Assembly (NCBI GenBank): GCA_002189035.1
Contig: NEEC01000008.1
Span: forward strand, 310,001 to 374,000
Direction: 5' to 3'
DNA: 64,000 bases
From: Utricularia gibba
Taxonomy: Eukaryota > Streptophyta > Magnoliopsida > Lamiales > Lentibulariaceae
Made by a program: the position numbers and the translations under genes. Below, piece by piece: positions 9,843 through 21,372 of the stretch; within the stretch, counting starts at the first letter, position 1, and every line of letters starts with the position of its first letter. The notes below the pieces were generated by a model, which saw only the letters and a program-made list of their open reading frames with translations, did not search any database and was not told the DNA's origin.

Positions 9843-12800
9843 CTATGTGTAGAGCAATAGCTTCTACAAAAGAGGGGAAATGATTAAGAAATACTATGAA
9901 GCGTTTCCAAGTTACCCTTCTAGACGAGATATCCTCTGCACTACATCAATAGCATGACTTGAGATCCTTGACAACATGCATCAACAATAGCCTCTCAGCA
10001 ATACACAACTGGTGGGACTATCACGGTCGAGTTTTCAGGGGGTGTACCCAGAAATCTTTTCAGCAAAGATACATGGAAAACATGATGAATGTGGCTACAT
10101 GATGGTAACTTGAGGCAATGAGCAGCACTACCAATACACTTCTCCACTTAAAAAGGGCCATGGTAGCGAGGTCCTAGTTTGGAGATAGCTTGTTCTCTGA
10201 TAGAAACATAGTGCAAGTTTCAAAGTTAGAGCCAAACCCAATCACCTGGCATGTGATGGCAATCATGGTAGGATTTCATACATTCTTGAGCTGCTCTAAT
10301 GTGATCCCTCAAAGTGGCTAAAATGTCAAGTCCTCTTGCACAACAATAGATCCAAATCAATAGCATTGGTCTCTTGCAAATGATATTGACAAATGGTCGA
10401 AGGCACCCTATCATAAACAGCTTCAAATGATGTCATACTGATAGAGGAATGACAATTAGAGTTATAGGCATATCCTGCCCAAGATAACTAGAATGACCCG
10501 TGATGAGGATGTCAAGCATAGAAAGCCCGAAGATAGGATTCCAGAATGCGGTTTGTTACTTCTATTTGGCCATCCGTTTCTGGGTGATAGGCAAAGCTAA
10601 AGAAAAGTTGAGTGCCATTAAGCCTCAAAAGTTCTTGCCAAAACTAGCTTGTGAAAACTGGGTCATGATCCATAATAATATCTTGAGAAAGGCCATGTAA
10701 CTTGAAAATATTATCAAAGAAACTTTGGTAACATTCGTAGTAGTAAAAGCTCATTTCAAAGAGATAAAATGAGCATGCTAGAGCAATAAGTTCTTTCTCA
10801 TAAGCTAGAAAACTTTTATGAGATTCAGACAAAATCAATTGAAGTAAGAGATAGGATGTTCGTCTTGCATCAACACAGCACCGATCCCAACATTGGATGC
10901 ATCACATTCAATAACAAAAATGCGATTAAAACTAGGCAATGCCAGCACCAAAGTAGATGCCGACTATTCCTTCAACCAAGAGAAAGCTTGGTAGCCTCAA
11001 GATTCCTAATAAATTTATTCTGATGCAATAGTGTAGTAAGTAGTGCAGTCGCTGATCCATAATCTTTAATGAAACGGTGGTAGTAGCTAACTAAACCCAA
11101 AAAGGATTTTAGTATGGAAGAGTCTTGAGGAAGGAGCCATGTAGTGACAACTTCCAATTTAGAAGGATCAGTTTCCACTCCCTTAGCAAATATGATGTGT
11201 CCTACCTAACCTCATATTTCAAGAAAACACATTTGATTCCCTTCAAATATAATTGGCTCTCTTGCAGCTGCTGAAAAACCTTTCCCAAGTTAATCATATG
11301 CTCTGAGAGGGTTGAGCTGTAGACGAAGATATCATCAAAATAAACTAAGGAATGTGGGAGTTCATTTGCGGTAGGTTTTCAAAACAAATTTCCTCATCAT
11401 ATAAAAAAAAGCCTCATTCATTAACCATTAGAAGGTGGAGGGTGCATTGATCAGACATTAGGGCATCACCAGATACTCAAAGTGGCCTGCATGAGTACAT
11501 ATGGCCTATCGAATCAATAGCCATGCGAACTTGATTGAACCCTATATGAAGATCAAGCTTAGAGAAATATTTAATCCCCCAAGTTCCTCTAAGAGTTCTT
11601 CAATGATGGGGATGGGAAACTTGATAGGCGCGGTGATTTTATTCATTCGACAATAATCTCCACAAAGTCTTTAGGTACCTTCTATTTTGGGTACTAGTAA
11701 CGGGTGAGGCAAAGGGTGAAGATGAGGGCCTGATAATTCCTTTCACTAGCATTTCTTGATATTGTTTCTTGATCTCTAACTTCATATGATAGGTAGTTTA
11801 GTAGGGTCGTAGAGCTACTGGAGAGGATCCAGGTTCAAGAAGAATTTGATGATGACAAGCACAAGAAGGAGGTTATGACCTCGGTTCTTGGAAAATATCA
11901 TCGTATCTCTATGCTAGCTCGAAGATAAGAGTCATAGAGAAACATGTGGATTTTTTAGGGGATTGTTGTATACCAACCAAAGTATACATTTTTCCATTGT
12001 GTTCAAATGACATTTGCTTCAATCAAAAATTCAAGATCACGTCACCTAGTTTCATCAACCATTTCACGCCAAGAATAACATCATAGTGAAGCTTATCAAT
12101 AATGGTGAAATTGAAACACTCTTGAAATTCCCCCAACTACACAAGAACACCATCGGCACCTTCAGAGACAATGACTTTGGCTTCATTAGTAGCTAGCCGA
12201 ATAGCGTGTCTTGTGTGAGGTAGAATATTAAGACCTAGAGCAACGGTCATCTCTTGTTTGATGAAATTGTGAATACTATCAGTGTCAACCAGGACATATA
12301 CTATGTGACTTGTGATCTTGACTTCAAAGACCAACTACTCAGGTTCTTGAGTCCCCTTTGGGGGCCAATTAATGCATTCATAGATAGGAGATTCTCTACC
12401 TCAACAACCTCATTCTCAACAGTAGAATCCTCTAGTGGATCATCGCATATAACGATGTAAAAGAGTTGTTTACACTAATGACCCGTGTGATATTGTTTGT
12501 CACAATGAAAGCATAAATTGAGTCTTTGATGTTCTACAACTTCCTTACTTGTCATTTTCTTCTTAGTGGTAATTTAGAGGTGGTAGCCGGCCGAGCCAGT
12601 ACCATCGATTCCTCACTGAACTTCTCAATAGATTGTGTCCCAATTTTCAACATAAAGGCTTCAATAGGCCATGTATGTAGATCTGCAGTAGATCAAGTTC
12701 ATTCATTGAATTCATCATGGATGCTATTTTCCTTAAGGCGTGTGATTATAGGTGTTTAGATCTGTAGAGGTGTTCTAAATTTGCAAAAGATTTCGGAGCT

Positions 12801-12931
12801 TAGATGAAGTGGTTGTGTCCAAATACCATTGTGTACAAGCATTTCTTTAATCTGTCCATGGGATAGTTGGGTTGTGGCACAGGAGCATTAAATACGAGGC
12901 TTGGGTCCTTCCTAACAGATGGCAAGGAATG
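9843..12931 (-). pseudogene. Gypsy internal region 2 (heavily decayed gag-pol)
   Basis: Fragments in element order are a protease (12334-12137, VLVDTDSIHNF and ALGLNILP), reverse transcriptase pieces (11178-10972, LKSFLGLVSYYHRFIKDYGS), an RNase H start joined directly to integrase (10838-10644, so a deletion lies between them) and an integrase C-terminus (10426-10226, LDILATLRDHIRAAQE). Stops and frameshifts are everywhere. At the upper end gag sequence (GGCAAGGAATG, 12921-12931) abuts the LTR directly, so the gag start and primer site are lost. This copy is clearly older or less constrained than the copy at 13227-17384. Confidence 0.85.
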
Positions 12932-13226
12932 TGATAAGGCTTTAAATCGAGAACGAGTTAAAGGACCCAGTTTGCACAAAACGAAGAACATAGTAGCAGA
13001 AAAAAGTTCAGCACAAGGTGCTCATTAAATGAGTAGCAACAAAAGAAAGAAAATAGGGAAGAGAGCAGCCTCCAAGCGGCACTCCGGTAGCCTCTACGCT
13101 CTGAGAACTCGTTCAATTCCAGCCTCTCCCCAACGATAGAGTATGCGACTTAAGATTCTACATTTGGGTTGCATTTGGAGTTGGACATGTTCTTCTTCTT
13201 GTAAGTTGTGGGCTCGGTCCACATCA
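12932..13226 (-). repeat. Central shared LTR of the gypsy array
   Basis: On the plus strand it runs from TGATAAGGCTTTAAATCG to GGCTCGGTCCACATCA, with the TG...CA ends of an LTR. It serves as 3' LTR of the element at 13227-17384 and 5' LTR of the element at 9843-12931. Confidence 0.85.
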
Positions 13227-16200
13227 ACTCCTCGGCACTTCAAGTGTAGAGCGGCAGCTTCGACAAAAGAGGGGAAACGGTTGAGAAATACCGAGAAGCG
13301 TTCCCAAGTTGCTTCCTGGATGGGGTACCCTCTCCACTACACCAATAGTGTGACTTAAGATCCTTGACGACGTGCATCAAGGACAACTTCAGGACAGTAC
13401 ACATCAGATGGATCCATCATGGTAGAGTAGTCAGGGGGAGGACCCGAGAATTTCTTCAGCAAAGATACATGGAAAACAGGATGAATGCGGCTGGATGCCG
13501 GCAACTTGAGACGGTAGGCAGCGGCGCCAATACACTTCTCCACCTGGAGCGGGCCATAATACTGAGGTCCCAATTTTGAGGGGGCTTGTTCTCTAATAGA
13601 AACTTGGCGCAATTGTCGAAGCCTAAGCCAAACCCAGACCCCTAGTCTAAAGGTGACTTCATGGTGATGACAATCGTGGTAAGACTTCATACGTTCTTGA
13701 GTTGCTTTGATGTGACCCCTTAAAATGGCTAACATGCCAGTCCTCTTGCACAATAGCAGGTCCAAATCAATAGCAATTGATTCCTGTGGGTGATATTGTC
13801 GGAGGGTTGGAGGGGTTCTGCCATAAACAACTTCGAATGGTGTCATCTGGATAGCAATATGATAACTGGTGTTATAGGCATATTTCGCCCAAGATAACCA
13901 AGAGGACCAATCAGTGGGTGGCAACCAGAGAAGGCTCGTAGATATGATTCCAAAACACGGTTTGTGACTTCTGTCTAGCCATCCGCCTACGGGTGATAAG
14001 CCGAGCTGAAGAAAAGTTGGGTGCCACTGAGCCTGAAGAGTTCTTGCCAAAATCGACTAGTGAAGACCGGATTGCGATCACTAATGACATCTTGAGGTAG
14101 TCCATGTAACTTCAAAATATTATTAAAGAAAACCTTAGCAACTTTCTTCGCCGTAAAAGCTCGTTTCAAAGGGATGAAATGAGCATACTTCGATAGCCTG
14201 TCAATTACTATCATTATCATGGAGAAGCCTTGAGATTCAGATAGCGAAACGATGAAGTCTAGGGACAAACTAGCCCAAATCGCCGACACGACAATTAGAG
14301 GTTGAAGAAGTCCTGCAGGCTGCAGGGTCTCTACCTTATTTTGCTGACAATTTCGACACATTTTCAAAACTTCAATGACATCTTTCTTCATCCCATTCCA
14401 ATAATAATCCTGCTTAAGCCTTTGGAATGTTTTACCAACACCCTCATAGAATAGATTGTGTGATTGAGTCACTAGTGTAGAGATCAACTTAGATTGGCAA
14501 GGCAGGGCAATCCAACGCTTGAAATACAATACCCCGTTAGTTAGCTCCCAATGAGGATGGCCTTGGAAATGGGCAACAAAATCGGGATATTTGAGCTGCT
14601 CCTCCTGTGCAACCCACAAGGCGTCTGGAAGGACAAGGGAGAGGGCTGCAAGGGAAGATCCGGGTGTTTCATATTTCCAGGATAGCACATCAGCAGCTCG
14701 ATTAGTTCTTCTGGTCTTATATTCCACGGTGAAAGAGTATGCCAAGAGTTTGGCAACCCAATGTTGTTGGGGCAGCATGTGTAGCTGTTGATCAAGGAGG
14801 TATTTCAATGGACAATGATCAGTTCTCACCACAGAAGATCGACTGAAATAGGAGATCGGATGATTGTCTTGCATCAACACAGCACCTATTCCAACATTGG
14901 ATGCATCACACTCAATAATAAAGGGGCGGTGGAAATCAGGTAAGGCCAAGATCGGCGTGGATGTGAGGGAGTTCCTTCAATCGAGCGAAAGCTCAGATAG
15001 CTTTGGGACTCCAAAGAAAATTAGTCCGGCGTAGTAGCGCAGTAAGTGGGGCTGTCACAGACCCATAATCTTTGATGAACCGACGGTAGTAGCTCGCTAG
15101 ACCCAGAAAAGATTTCAGTTGAGAAGGATCCCGTGGGAGAGGCCATGCAGCAATAGTCTCTAATTTGGCAGGATCAATTTCCACTCCGTTAGCAGAGACA
15201 ACTTGACCTAGGTATTTAATCTCAGACTTCAAGGTGCATTTAGATCCTTTCAATTATAATTGGCTGTCTTGCAATCTCTGGAAAACCTTACCCAAGTGGA
15301 TCATGTGCTCTAAGAGTGTCGGGCTGTAGACAAGAATATCATCGAAATAAACTAAAACAAACTTCCTCATCATATCATAAAAAACTTCATTCATTAACCG
15401 TTGGAAGTTGGAGGGTGCATTAATCAGTCCGTAGGGCATCACCAGGTACTCAAAATGGCTAGCATGAGTGCATATCGCTGTTTTCTCAATCGAATCAGTA
15501 GCCATGTGAACCTAATTAAACCCCGTACGAAGATCAAGCTTGGAAAAATATTTAGTCCCCTCAAATTCCTCTAAGAGTTCTTCAATGATGGGGATGAGGA
15601 TGGGGAACTTGACAAGAATGGTGATTTTATTCAGACAACGATAGTCTTCACATAGTCTCCAGGTACCTTCCGCCTTAGCAACAAGAGTGATGGGTGATGC
15701 AAAAGGCGAAGATGAAGGCCTAATGATCCCCTTTGATAGCATATCTTGACATTGCTTCTCAATCTCTAACTTCATATAATAGGCGGACCGATAGGGTCGT
15801 AGGGCCATCGGGCAGATCTTGGCTCAAGAAGAATACAATGGTCACAAGAACGAGACGAGGGACTTTGGCTCCTGAAAAATATCCTCATATCACTGCACTA
15901 GCTCAGAGATGAGGGTCATAGAGAAACACGAAGCCTTGGGAGGGGATTGTTGCATGCCAACCAAAAGGTATCTCCTTCCTCTATGTTCAAACAACATATG
16001 TTTCGATCGAAAATTTAAGATCACGTCACCCAATTTCATCAACCACTTCACTCCAAGAATGACATCATAGTGTAGCTTATCAATAATGGTGAAAGAAAAG
16101 CGCTCTTGGAATTCCCCTAGCTGCACCATAACATCATCCGCTCCTTCAGAAACTGTGACTTTGGCTTCATCGGTAGCCAGCCACACAACACGTCTTGCAT

Positions 16201-17384
16201 GGGGTTGTATGTCGAGTCTGAGAGCCATGGCGGTCTCTCATTTAATAAAGTTGTGGGTGCTGCCCGTGTCCGCCAGAACATATACTAGGTGATCAGAAAT
16301 TTTCCCCTTGAAGACTAACTAGTCAGGTTCCTTGGGTCCTTTCTGGGGGCCAATCACTGCGTTCATAGATAGGAGATGCTCTCCCTCTACCTCCTCATTT
16401 TCGATAGTGGAATCCTCATGCACATTATCATAGACAACAACATCAAAGAGCTGCTTACATTGATGACCTAGCCAGTACTATTCGTCACAATGAAAACATA
16501 AGTTGAGCCTGCGACGCTCGACGACCCCCTTGCTAGTCATTTTCCTCTTAGCAGGTAGTTCAGGTATGAGAGCTAGTCGTGCCATTGTTATTGTTAATTT
16601 CTCACTGAACTTCTCAACAGGCCTTGTCTGGAGCCGGATCCCTCGGGCTATCGCCATCACCTCATTGAGAGAGGTGGGTTTGAGGTGACCCACTTCCCGA
16701 CACAAGGGTTCTAATAGACCATGTATATAAATATGCACAAGATCAAGTTAATTCATAGAATTCATCATGGACACGATTTTCTCGAAGAATTGATTATATG
16801 CATTCAAGTTGCCAAACGAGTTCTGAATTTGTAACAAGTCCCTCAAACTCGAGTGAAGCCGTCGCGTCTAAATAACGTTGTACACAGGCATTTCGAAAAT
16901 CTGTCCAAGTAATGGCTGGATTGTGGCGTAGAAGCATTAAAAACCAGGCTTGTGTCTTTCCTAACAGGTGACAAGGAATGTAGGCCATTTTGCGGTGCTC
17001 TGGAATCCCATGGAGTTGGAAAACAAATTCACAGCGACTAAGCCAAGATATCGGGTCGGATGTTCCGTCGAAATCAGGGAGTTCCATCTTGTCTAGGATG
17101 ACTGGGATGACAGAATTGGTTGGGGGAAAGGTGCTTCCAGCAGGGGCATTAGCAAAGGAGGGAGGTTCAGGCGACGTTTGTTGCGATTGCTACATTAAAA
17201 GAATCTCAATCTTTGCAGATACATTTGCCATCATAGCACGCATAGCAAAGGAGCTTGCTTCCAGGTTGTCCAGTCAACCGCCAAAACGTCCGATGGCCAT
17301 CTCCTCATTGGGAATGTCATCACCTTCAGAAACATTGGGCATGGTGTGATTTCCGGATGAGGGCCTTTCCTCTAGCGCCAAAGA
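13227..17384 (-). pseudogene. Gypsy internal region 1 (gag-pol, partly readable)
   Basis: From the 5' side (high coordinates) there is a primer-site-like TGGCGCTAGAGGAAAGG at 17380-17364, four bases inside the LTR. A gag start at 17342 follows, with an early in-frame stop. Gag continues at 17087-16794 (ISWLSRCEFVFQLHGIP) and 16738-16478, ending in a CFHCDE zinc knuckle. The protease is at 16228-15890. Reverse transcriptase is at 15808-15512 (GTWRLCEDYRCLNKIT), 15505-15254 (YFDDILVYSP) and 15253-14993. RNase H and integrase are at 14949-13987, and an integrase tail with a chromodomain-like end at 14050-13355 (KLGPQYYGPLQV). Single stops or frameshifts separate these blocks, so the element cannot make a full polyprotein, but its order and spacing are intact. 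Confidence 0.9.
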
Positions 17385-17699
17385 TGATAAGACTTTAAAT
17401 CAAGAACGGATTAAAGTACCCAGTTTGCACAAAACAAAGAACATCAGAACAAAGTTCAGCACAAGGTGCTCATTAAATGAGTAGCAACAAAAGAGAGAAA
17501 ATAGGAAAGAGAGCAACCTCCAGGTGGCACTTCAGTAGCCTTCAGGCTCTGAGTACTCGTTCAATTCCAACCTCTCCCCAACGATAGGGATATGCAACTT
17601 AAGATTCTACATTTGGGTTGCATTTGAAGTTGGACTTGTTATTCTTATTGTAAGTAGTGGACTCGATCCATGAAGTGAGGTCTACATCAGACTATCAGA
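17385..17699 (-). repeat. 5' LTR of the gypsy array
   Basis: It is 315 bases, TGATAAGACTTTAAATC to GAGGTCTACATCA on the plus strand. The outer flank GACTA (17700-17704) repeats the flank of the far LTR at 3800-3804. Confidence 0.85.
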
Positions 17700-17770
17700 A
17701 AAAAAAATTGAAAACATATGAATACAAAAGATGATTAAGGTGTTGTATTTCACAGCCGAGCAGCCATCCA

Positions 17771-19401
17771 TCATCTGTTCCATTCCAACTCTGCAGCATT
17801 TGTAGGATTAGCACTGCCAACATGACCAGACTCATCAGGCCTTACAGCGTTTGCGAAAGTATTCCACCCCAATAGGTGCGGCACTATGAACTGCTTCCAC
17901 ACAAGGTTATCAGCAGAAAGGCCAGAGATTCATTCTTGCGTTTCAAGGAAAAGAAACAAAGTATTACTTTAAAAGATGATACAAGAACAGCTAACTCTGC
18001 CTTGGTGATGGGGATGTATATGCTCTCATCCACATTTGTCAACTTGTTTTGAACACCTTCACAGCAGAGAGGAACCAATTGAGCCGGAAAGAAATTGATC
18101 ATTTTCATTTATGCTAACCAGAAAACAATATTTGTAAGAGGAAAAGAGGGGTACTCAGATTGAAGAAGTGGCCAGAACGATCAGGCAAAGGCTCCACCTT
18201 TAAAACTTTCCTTACTCTACCCTCATCACTGCAACAGTAAAGGGCAAAAGGAACCACAAATGAAAAGACATGCAAGACAACATTGGAGTGATCATGTGTT
18301 GGTTCAAGGGAAACTGCTATTGCACTTCCGATGAACCATCACCAAAGCGAATATGTCTCATGAATTCAGTATTGTTGTTACTGTAAAATATACAAGGATC
18401 CCTTTGCCATCTTACCTTTTCCCTTTAAATGGATCGTGAAAGAACTCAAAAGAATCCCTTGCCCCTAAGCTTATGATGGTTCCAATCTCAGTCACCGACA
18501 AGGAGAATACCTGGGGATAGCCAAAGGAAAATACAAAAATTCACAGAAGGATGTTAACATGGGAATGCGCAAGTTCTGCCAGAAGTGTGATGGTTGTTGA
18601 TATCTGTTCATTCAAACAGTAAAAATCAAGGTAGCCCACATTTTGGGAAATATTACATTACTGAAACGTTCTTACAGGTTTCATGAACACAAGGATGTCT
18701 TAAACATTAACAAATGTAAGGACAATGCAAGAAAATTCAATTACCTGTTTCCTACTCCAGTCATATTGACGAGTACCGACACCAGGAGCAAACTGAAGCA
18801 AAACGAAGCCCTCCCTCGATATCTTAAATGCCCCAGACTGCTCAGGTACAGTTATGAAGCAATTTAGACGAAAAAGAAACGCAGAACACACGGACAGGAT
18901 GAAGAAGAGCATCGAGTAACTTACACCCAAAGGAGAGAACTCTGGAGGCCTTGGTTCCACCGTAAGAGCAGCTTTCCCTTTATACACCGAGAACCCCACA
19001 TAAACCCTGGATGGCATTTGCCCTATTCAAGAAACATAGAAAAACGGCATGAAATCCCAGGACGCACACAAGACCGGAAGACGAGTAAAAAGGAATACAT
19101 TTATCAACTCACCAGGCTGTGCGGGCAAAGAAGATTCATAATTTGAAAACCCCTGTTGATGTTGATTTTGTTCTTTAGGTGTCAAACACTGAGCATTCAC
19201 GACGAACTGGCGTTTTCCATGCGGGGTGATAGCACACGCTTCTCCTTTTCTTCCAGGGAGGAATATAACAGACGGAGCAGCCGGGATGTTGGAGGATAAC
19301 CCACTGTTCAGGAACCAAGCTCTCCCTGTTGGGTTCGCAGAGAGGCTGGGAGTCAACATTCTTTTTGAAAGAACTCGGACAAATCCGAAGGGGGTGTCCA
19401 A
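17771..19401 (-). CDS. WHY1: Whirly ssDNA-binding transcription factor, plastid type (WHY1/WHY3-like)
   Basis: Seven exons (19401-19113, 19022-18925, 18837-18745, 18510-18416, 18228-18155, 18056-17968, 17893-17771) add up to 861 bases, 286 residues, with all phases consistent and GT-AG introns. Residues about 1-95 look like a plastid transit peptide. The Whirly domain follows with [20 protein letters not shown] (containing the KGKAAL ssDNA-binding motif), [62 protein letters not shown] and the acidic-aromatic tail ELEWNR. These match plastid WHY1/WHY3 rather than mitochondrial WHY2. Whirly proteins form tetramers that bind single-stranded DNA, stabilise the plastid genome and act in defence-gene transcription. 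The start at 19401 is the first ATG in the transit-peptide frame. The gene is divergent from the DUF1338 gene at 19610. The retroelement array begins 72 bases past the stop codon. Confidence 0.93.
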
Positions 19402-19609
19402 GGCTAAACGGAGCGGTTTTAGAGCGCATCCGATACATTTTATTGCACCAAAATCAGATGCTTTTTTGTACCATGTCAGTACTTAGCAACCTTGTACGAC
19501 CTAAGCTAGCACTTACCGGTGTCATGCCCAAGTGTCGAACATGCGGGGTTGGATACAATACATGATCTGTGGTGAAGAAACAGTTTGATTTTGATTTTCC
19601 ATTGCAACG
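19402..19609. promoter_or_regulatory. Putative bidirectional promoter, WHY1-like / DUF1338-like
   Basis: Only 208 bases separate the two divergent start codons, so both 5' UTRs and core promoters must lie here or overlap first exons. I see no strong TATA box for either side. Both products are predicted to be plastid-targeted. Confidence 0.5.
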
Positions 19610-21208
19610 ATGTTGGGATTGCCAGCTTCCTTTAAATGCCCACCAATTTTCCTTCATCCTCGGTCGTCATCCTCCGTCGTTTTTCTCCCGGTTCTACAGA
19701 AGGGTTTCTCGTCTCTTAAGACCACCTGCTCTAGGAATCTGATTTCTGGTGGACATAAATCGAGAACCCTTTGTTCTTCCGCCTCCGTCGATTTCCATGG
19801 CCGCCGTGCCCCAGCTAAAGATTCTCATGCCCAGGTTTTTTCTGTTGTTAAGGAATCTCTGGTTTTTCCTGCAGTATCCGTCTAAAGATCCCCCTTTTAA
19901 AACCTTAGGGAGGGGAACCATTCCTTCGAAGCGTCTTGGCAGCCATGGAGGTGGTTTATTTGAATAGGAATCCAACAGCAAAGTCTATTTTGGAGCTTGT
20001 TCGCTCGCTCGATGATGATCGTATATGCTACGATCATTTTGCTTTTCGGACATTCGGTGTAATGCTTGCTGTTCCTCATTTTGTGTTGGAATGATTTTTC
20101 AAGAATATTGAAAACGGGATCTTGTGGTGTCTCAGGTGAATGGCCACGGAATCAATTCCATGGCCAATTTTTTTCTAGATCTCGGTTATGTACAAAGAGA
20201 AGAGCTGAGGTTCCCAGCAAAGAATTTGAAAGCATTGTGGTTTTCACCCCCGAATTCGAGCTCAGATGCCGGAGAAGGTGTGGATGGTCCCCTGCCCCGG
20301 ATATTTATTTCAGAGCTTCTTGTTGATCAAATGAGCCCAGAGGCGCAGGTCTGTACTTGTGGCCTATTCATCCCTGCTCCTGATGTTTTCATGAATAAAG
20401 GGTTAGTTCCATTGTTTCTGAGTGTAGAAAATAATTCAGAAGTACACCCATTCATCAGGAAACAGAAGTATTTATGCAGCTTTGGCTAGTTCTGTTGGAA
20501 GTTTAACTTGGGAAAAGCCATCATACTCAGAGTATCGTCAGTTAGCTAGGTATGTAATGTATGAATGGACGTCCATTTTCCATGTTCTGTGAGTTTCCTT
20601 TTCGGGTGTTTCCTGTTGAAACTGGTGTGCTTTGCCCAGGGAGAGTGAGTATGCGGCCTGGACTCTGGTCAATGGGTACACATTAAATCATGTTACGATA
20701 TCGACTCACCGACTGAAGTCGCATTTACAGTCCATCAGGAATCTCAATAAATTTGTTGAGGAGAATGGTTTCAGGTTGAACTCCGAAGGTGGAATACTGA
20801 GAGGTACGGGTTTTCTTCAGCCTTCCAGAATGGAGTTATGCATTGGGTGACATGTTTGTCTCCTTGTTTTTCACACCAGTAAGCCCAGATGGGCTGTTGT
20901 TGCAAAGCTCAACTGTGGCAGATTCGGGTTCCTTTGAATTTGCTGAAGGAATTACAGAATCCATCCCGCGATGTTACATCGAATTCGCTGAACGACTTGT
21001 CCTCCCAGAATTCAAGAGTCTACTCAAGGATGAGGTTTTTATTTTTTTCTTTTCCTTGCAATCCTACATTTTTCCTCTTCTTTCAAACACTCTTTCCTCT
21101 GTGACTTAGGTCCAAGAGATTCACAGAAGAGATGGCTTTGAGGTTGGAAATGCAGACAAGATATTCGAAAGCACATCCACAGGTCAGATTACTAGAAAGA
21201 ATGCCTGA
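19610..21208 (+). CDS. Plastid DUF1338 protein (FLO7 / 2-oxoadipate dioxygenase-decarboxylase-like)
   Basis: Seven exons (19610-19834, 19909-20058, 20136-20348, 20440-20549, 20640-20803, 20880-21034, 21110-21208) total 1116 bases, 371 residues. Residues 1-70 are Ser/Arg-rich with few acidic residues, like a plastid transit peptide. The core reads PFLRSVLAAMEVVYLNRNPT, CYDHFAFRTFGVNGHGI, REELRFPAKNLKALWFSPP, PRIFISELLVDQMSPEAQ, ESEYAAWTLVNGYTLNHVTI, VSPDGLLLQSSTVADSG and YIEFAERLVLP, ending RRDGFEVGNADKIFEST. Bacterial HglS in this family converts 2-oxoadipate to D-2-hydroxyglutarate in lysine breakdown. The rice member FLO7 affects endosperm starch in plastids. The His residues in YDHFAFR and LNHVTIS and the Glu in YIEFAER are the likely metal ligands by family analogy. 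The first intron is only 74 bases; its position is fixed because it joins the transit peptide to GGEPFLRSV in frame. Confidence 0.9.
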
Positions 21209-21372
21209 GTCCCAGAACAGATGCTGTTGTTTATGTTAGTAATGCCATCAGTAGTGTATCAGGACTCAGAGCAGTAAGCAAAACTGAAATAACATGTAAA
21301 AGTGGCTCAATCCCTGTCTACGGATGGTTGTAATTGCCAGTTTTAATCTTGCATGATGCGTGTCGAAGTTTT

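Larger units (their letters stand above)
3805..17699 (-). mobile_element. Tandem Ty3/gypsy (Reina-like) array with shared LTR, TSD GACTA
   Basis: On the minus strand the order is LTR (17699-17385), internal region (17384-13227), LTR (13226-12932), a second internal region (12931-9843) and a third, truncated LTR (about 4069-3805). A PIF/Harbinger element separates the last two parts. GACTA is present at 3800-3804 and at 17700-17704, the outer edges of the whole structure, which marks a single insertion. LTRs of about 295-315 bases, internal regions near 4.2 kb and the reverse transcriptase and integrase sequence suggest a Reina-like chromovirus. The clade assignment is inference. Tandem elements sharing an LTR usually arise by unequal recombination. 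Confidence 0.85.

Noticed and set aside
18643-19565. Plus-strand frames overlapping the WHY1-like exons
   Set aside because: They are antisense shadows; the minus-strand exons give a complete in-phase Whirly protein.
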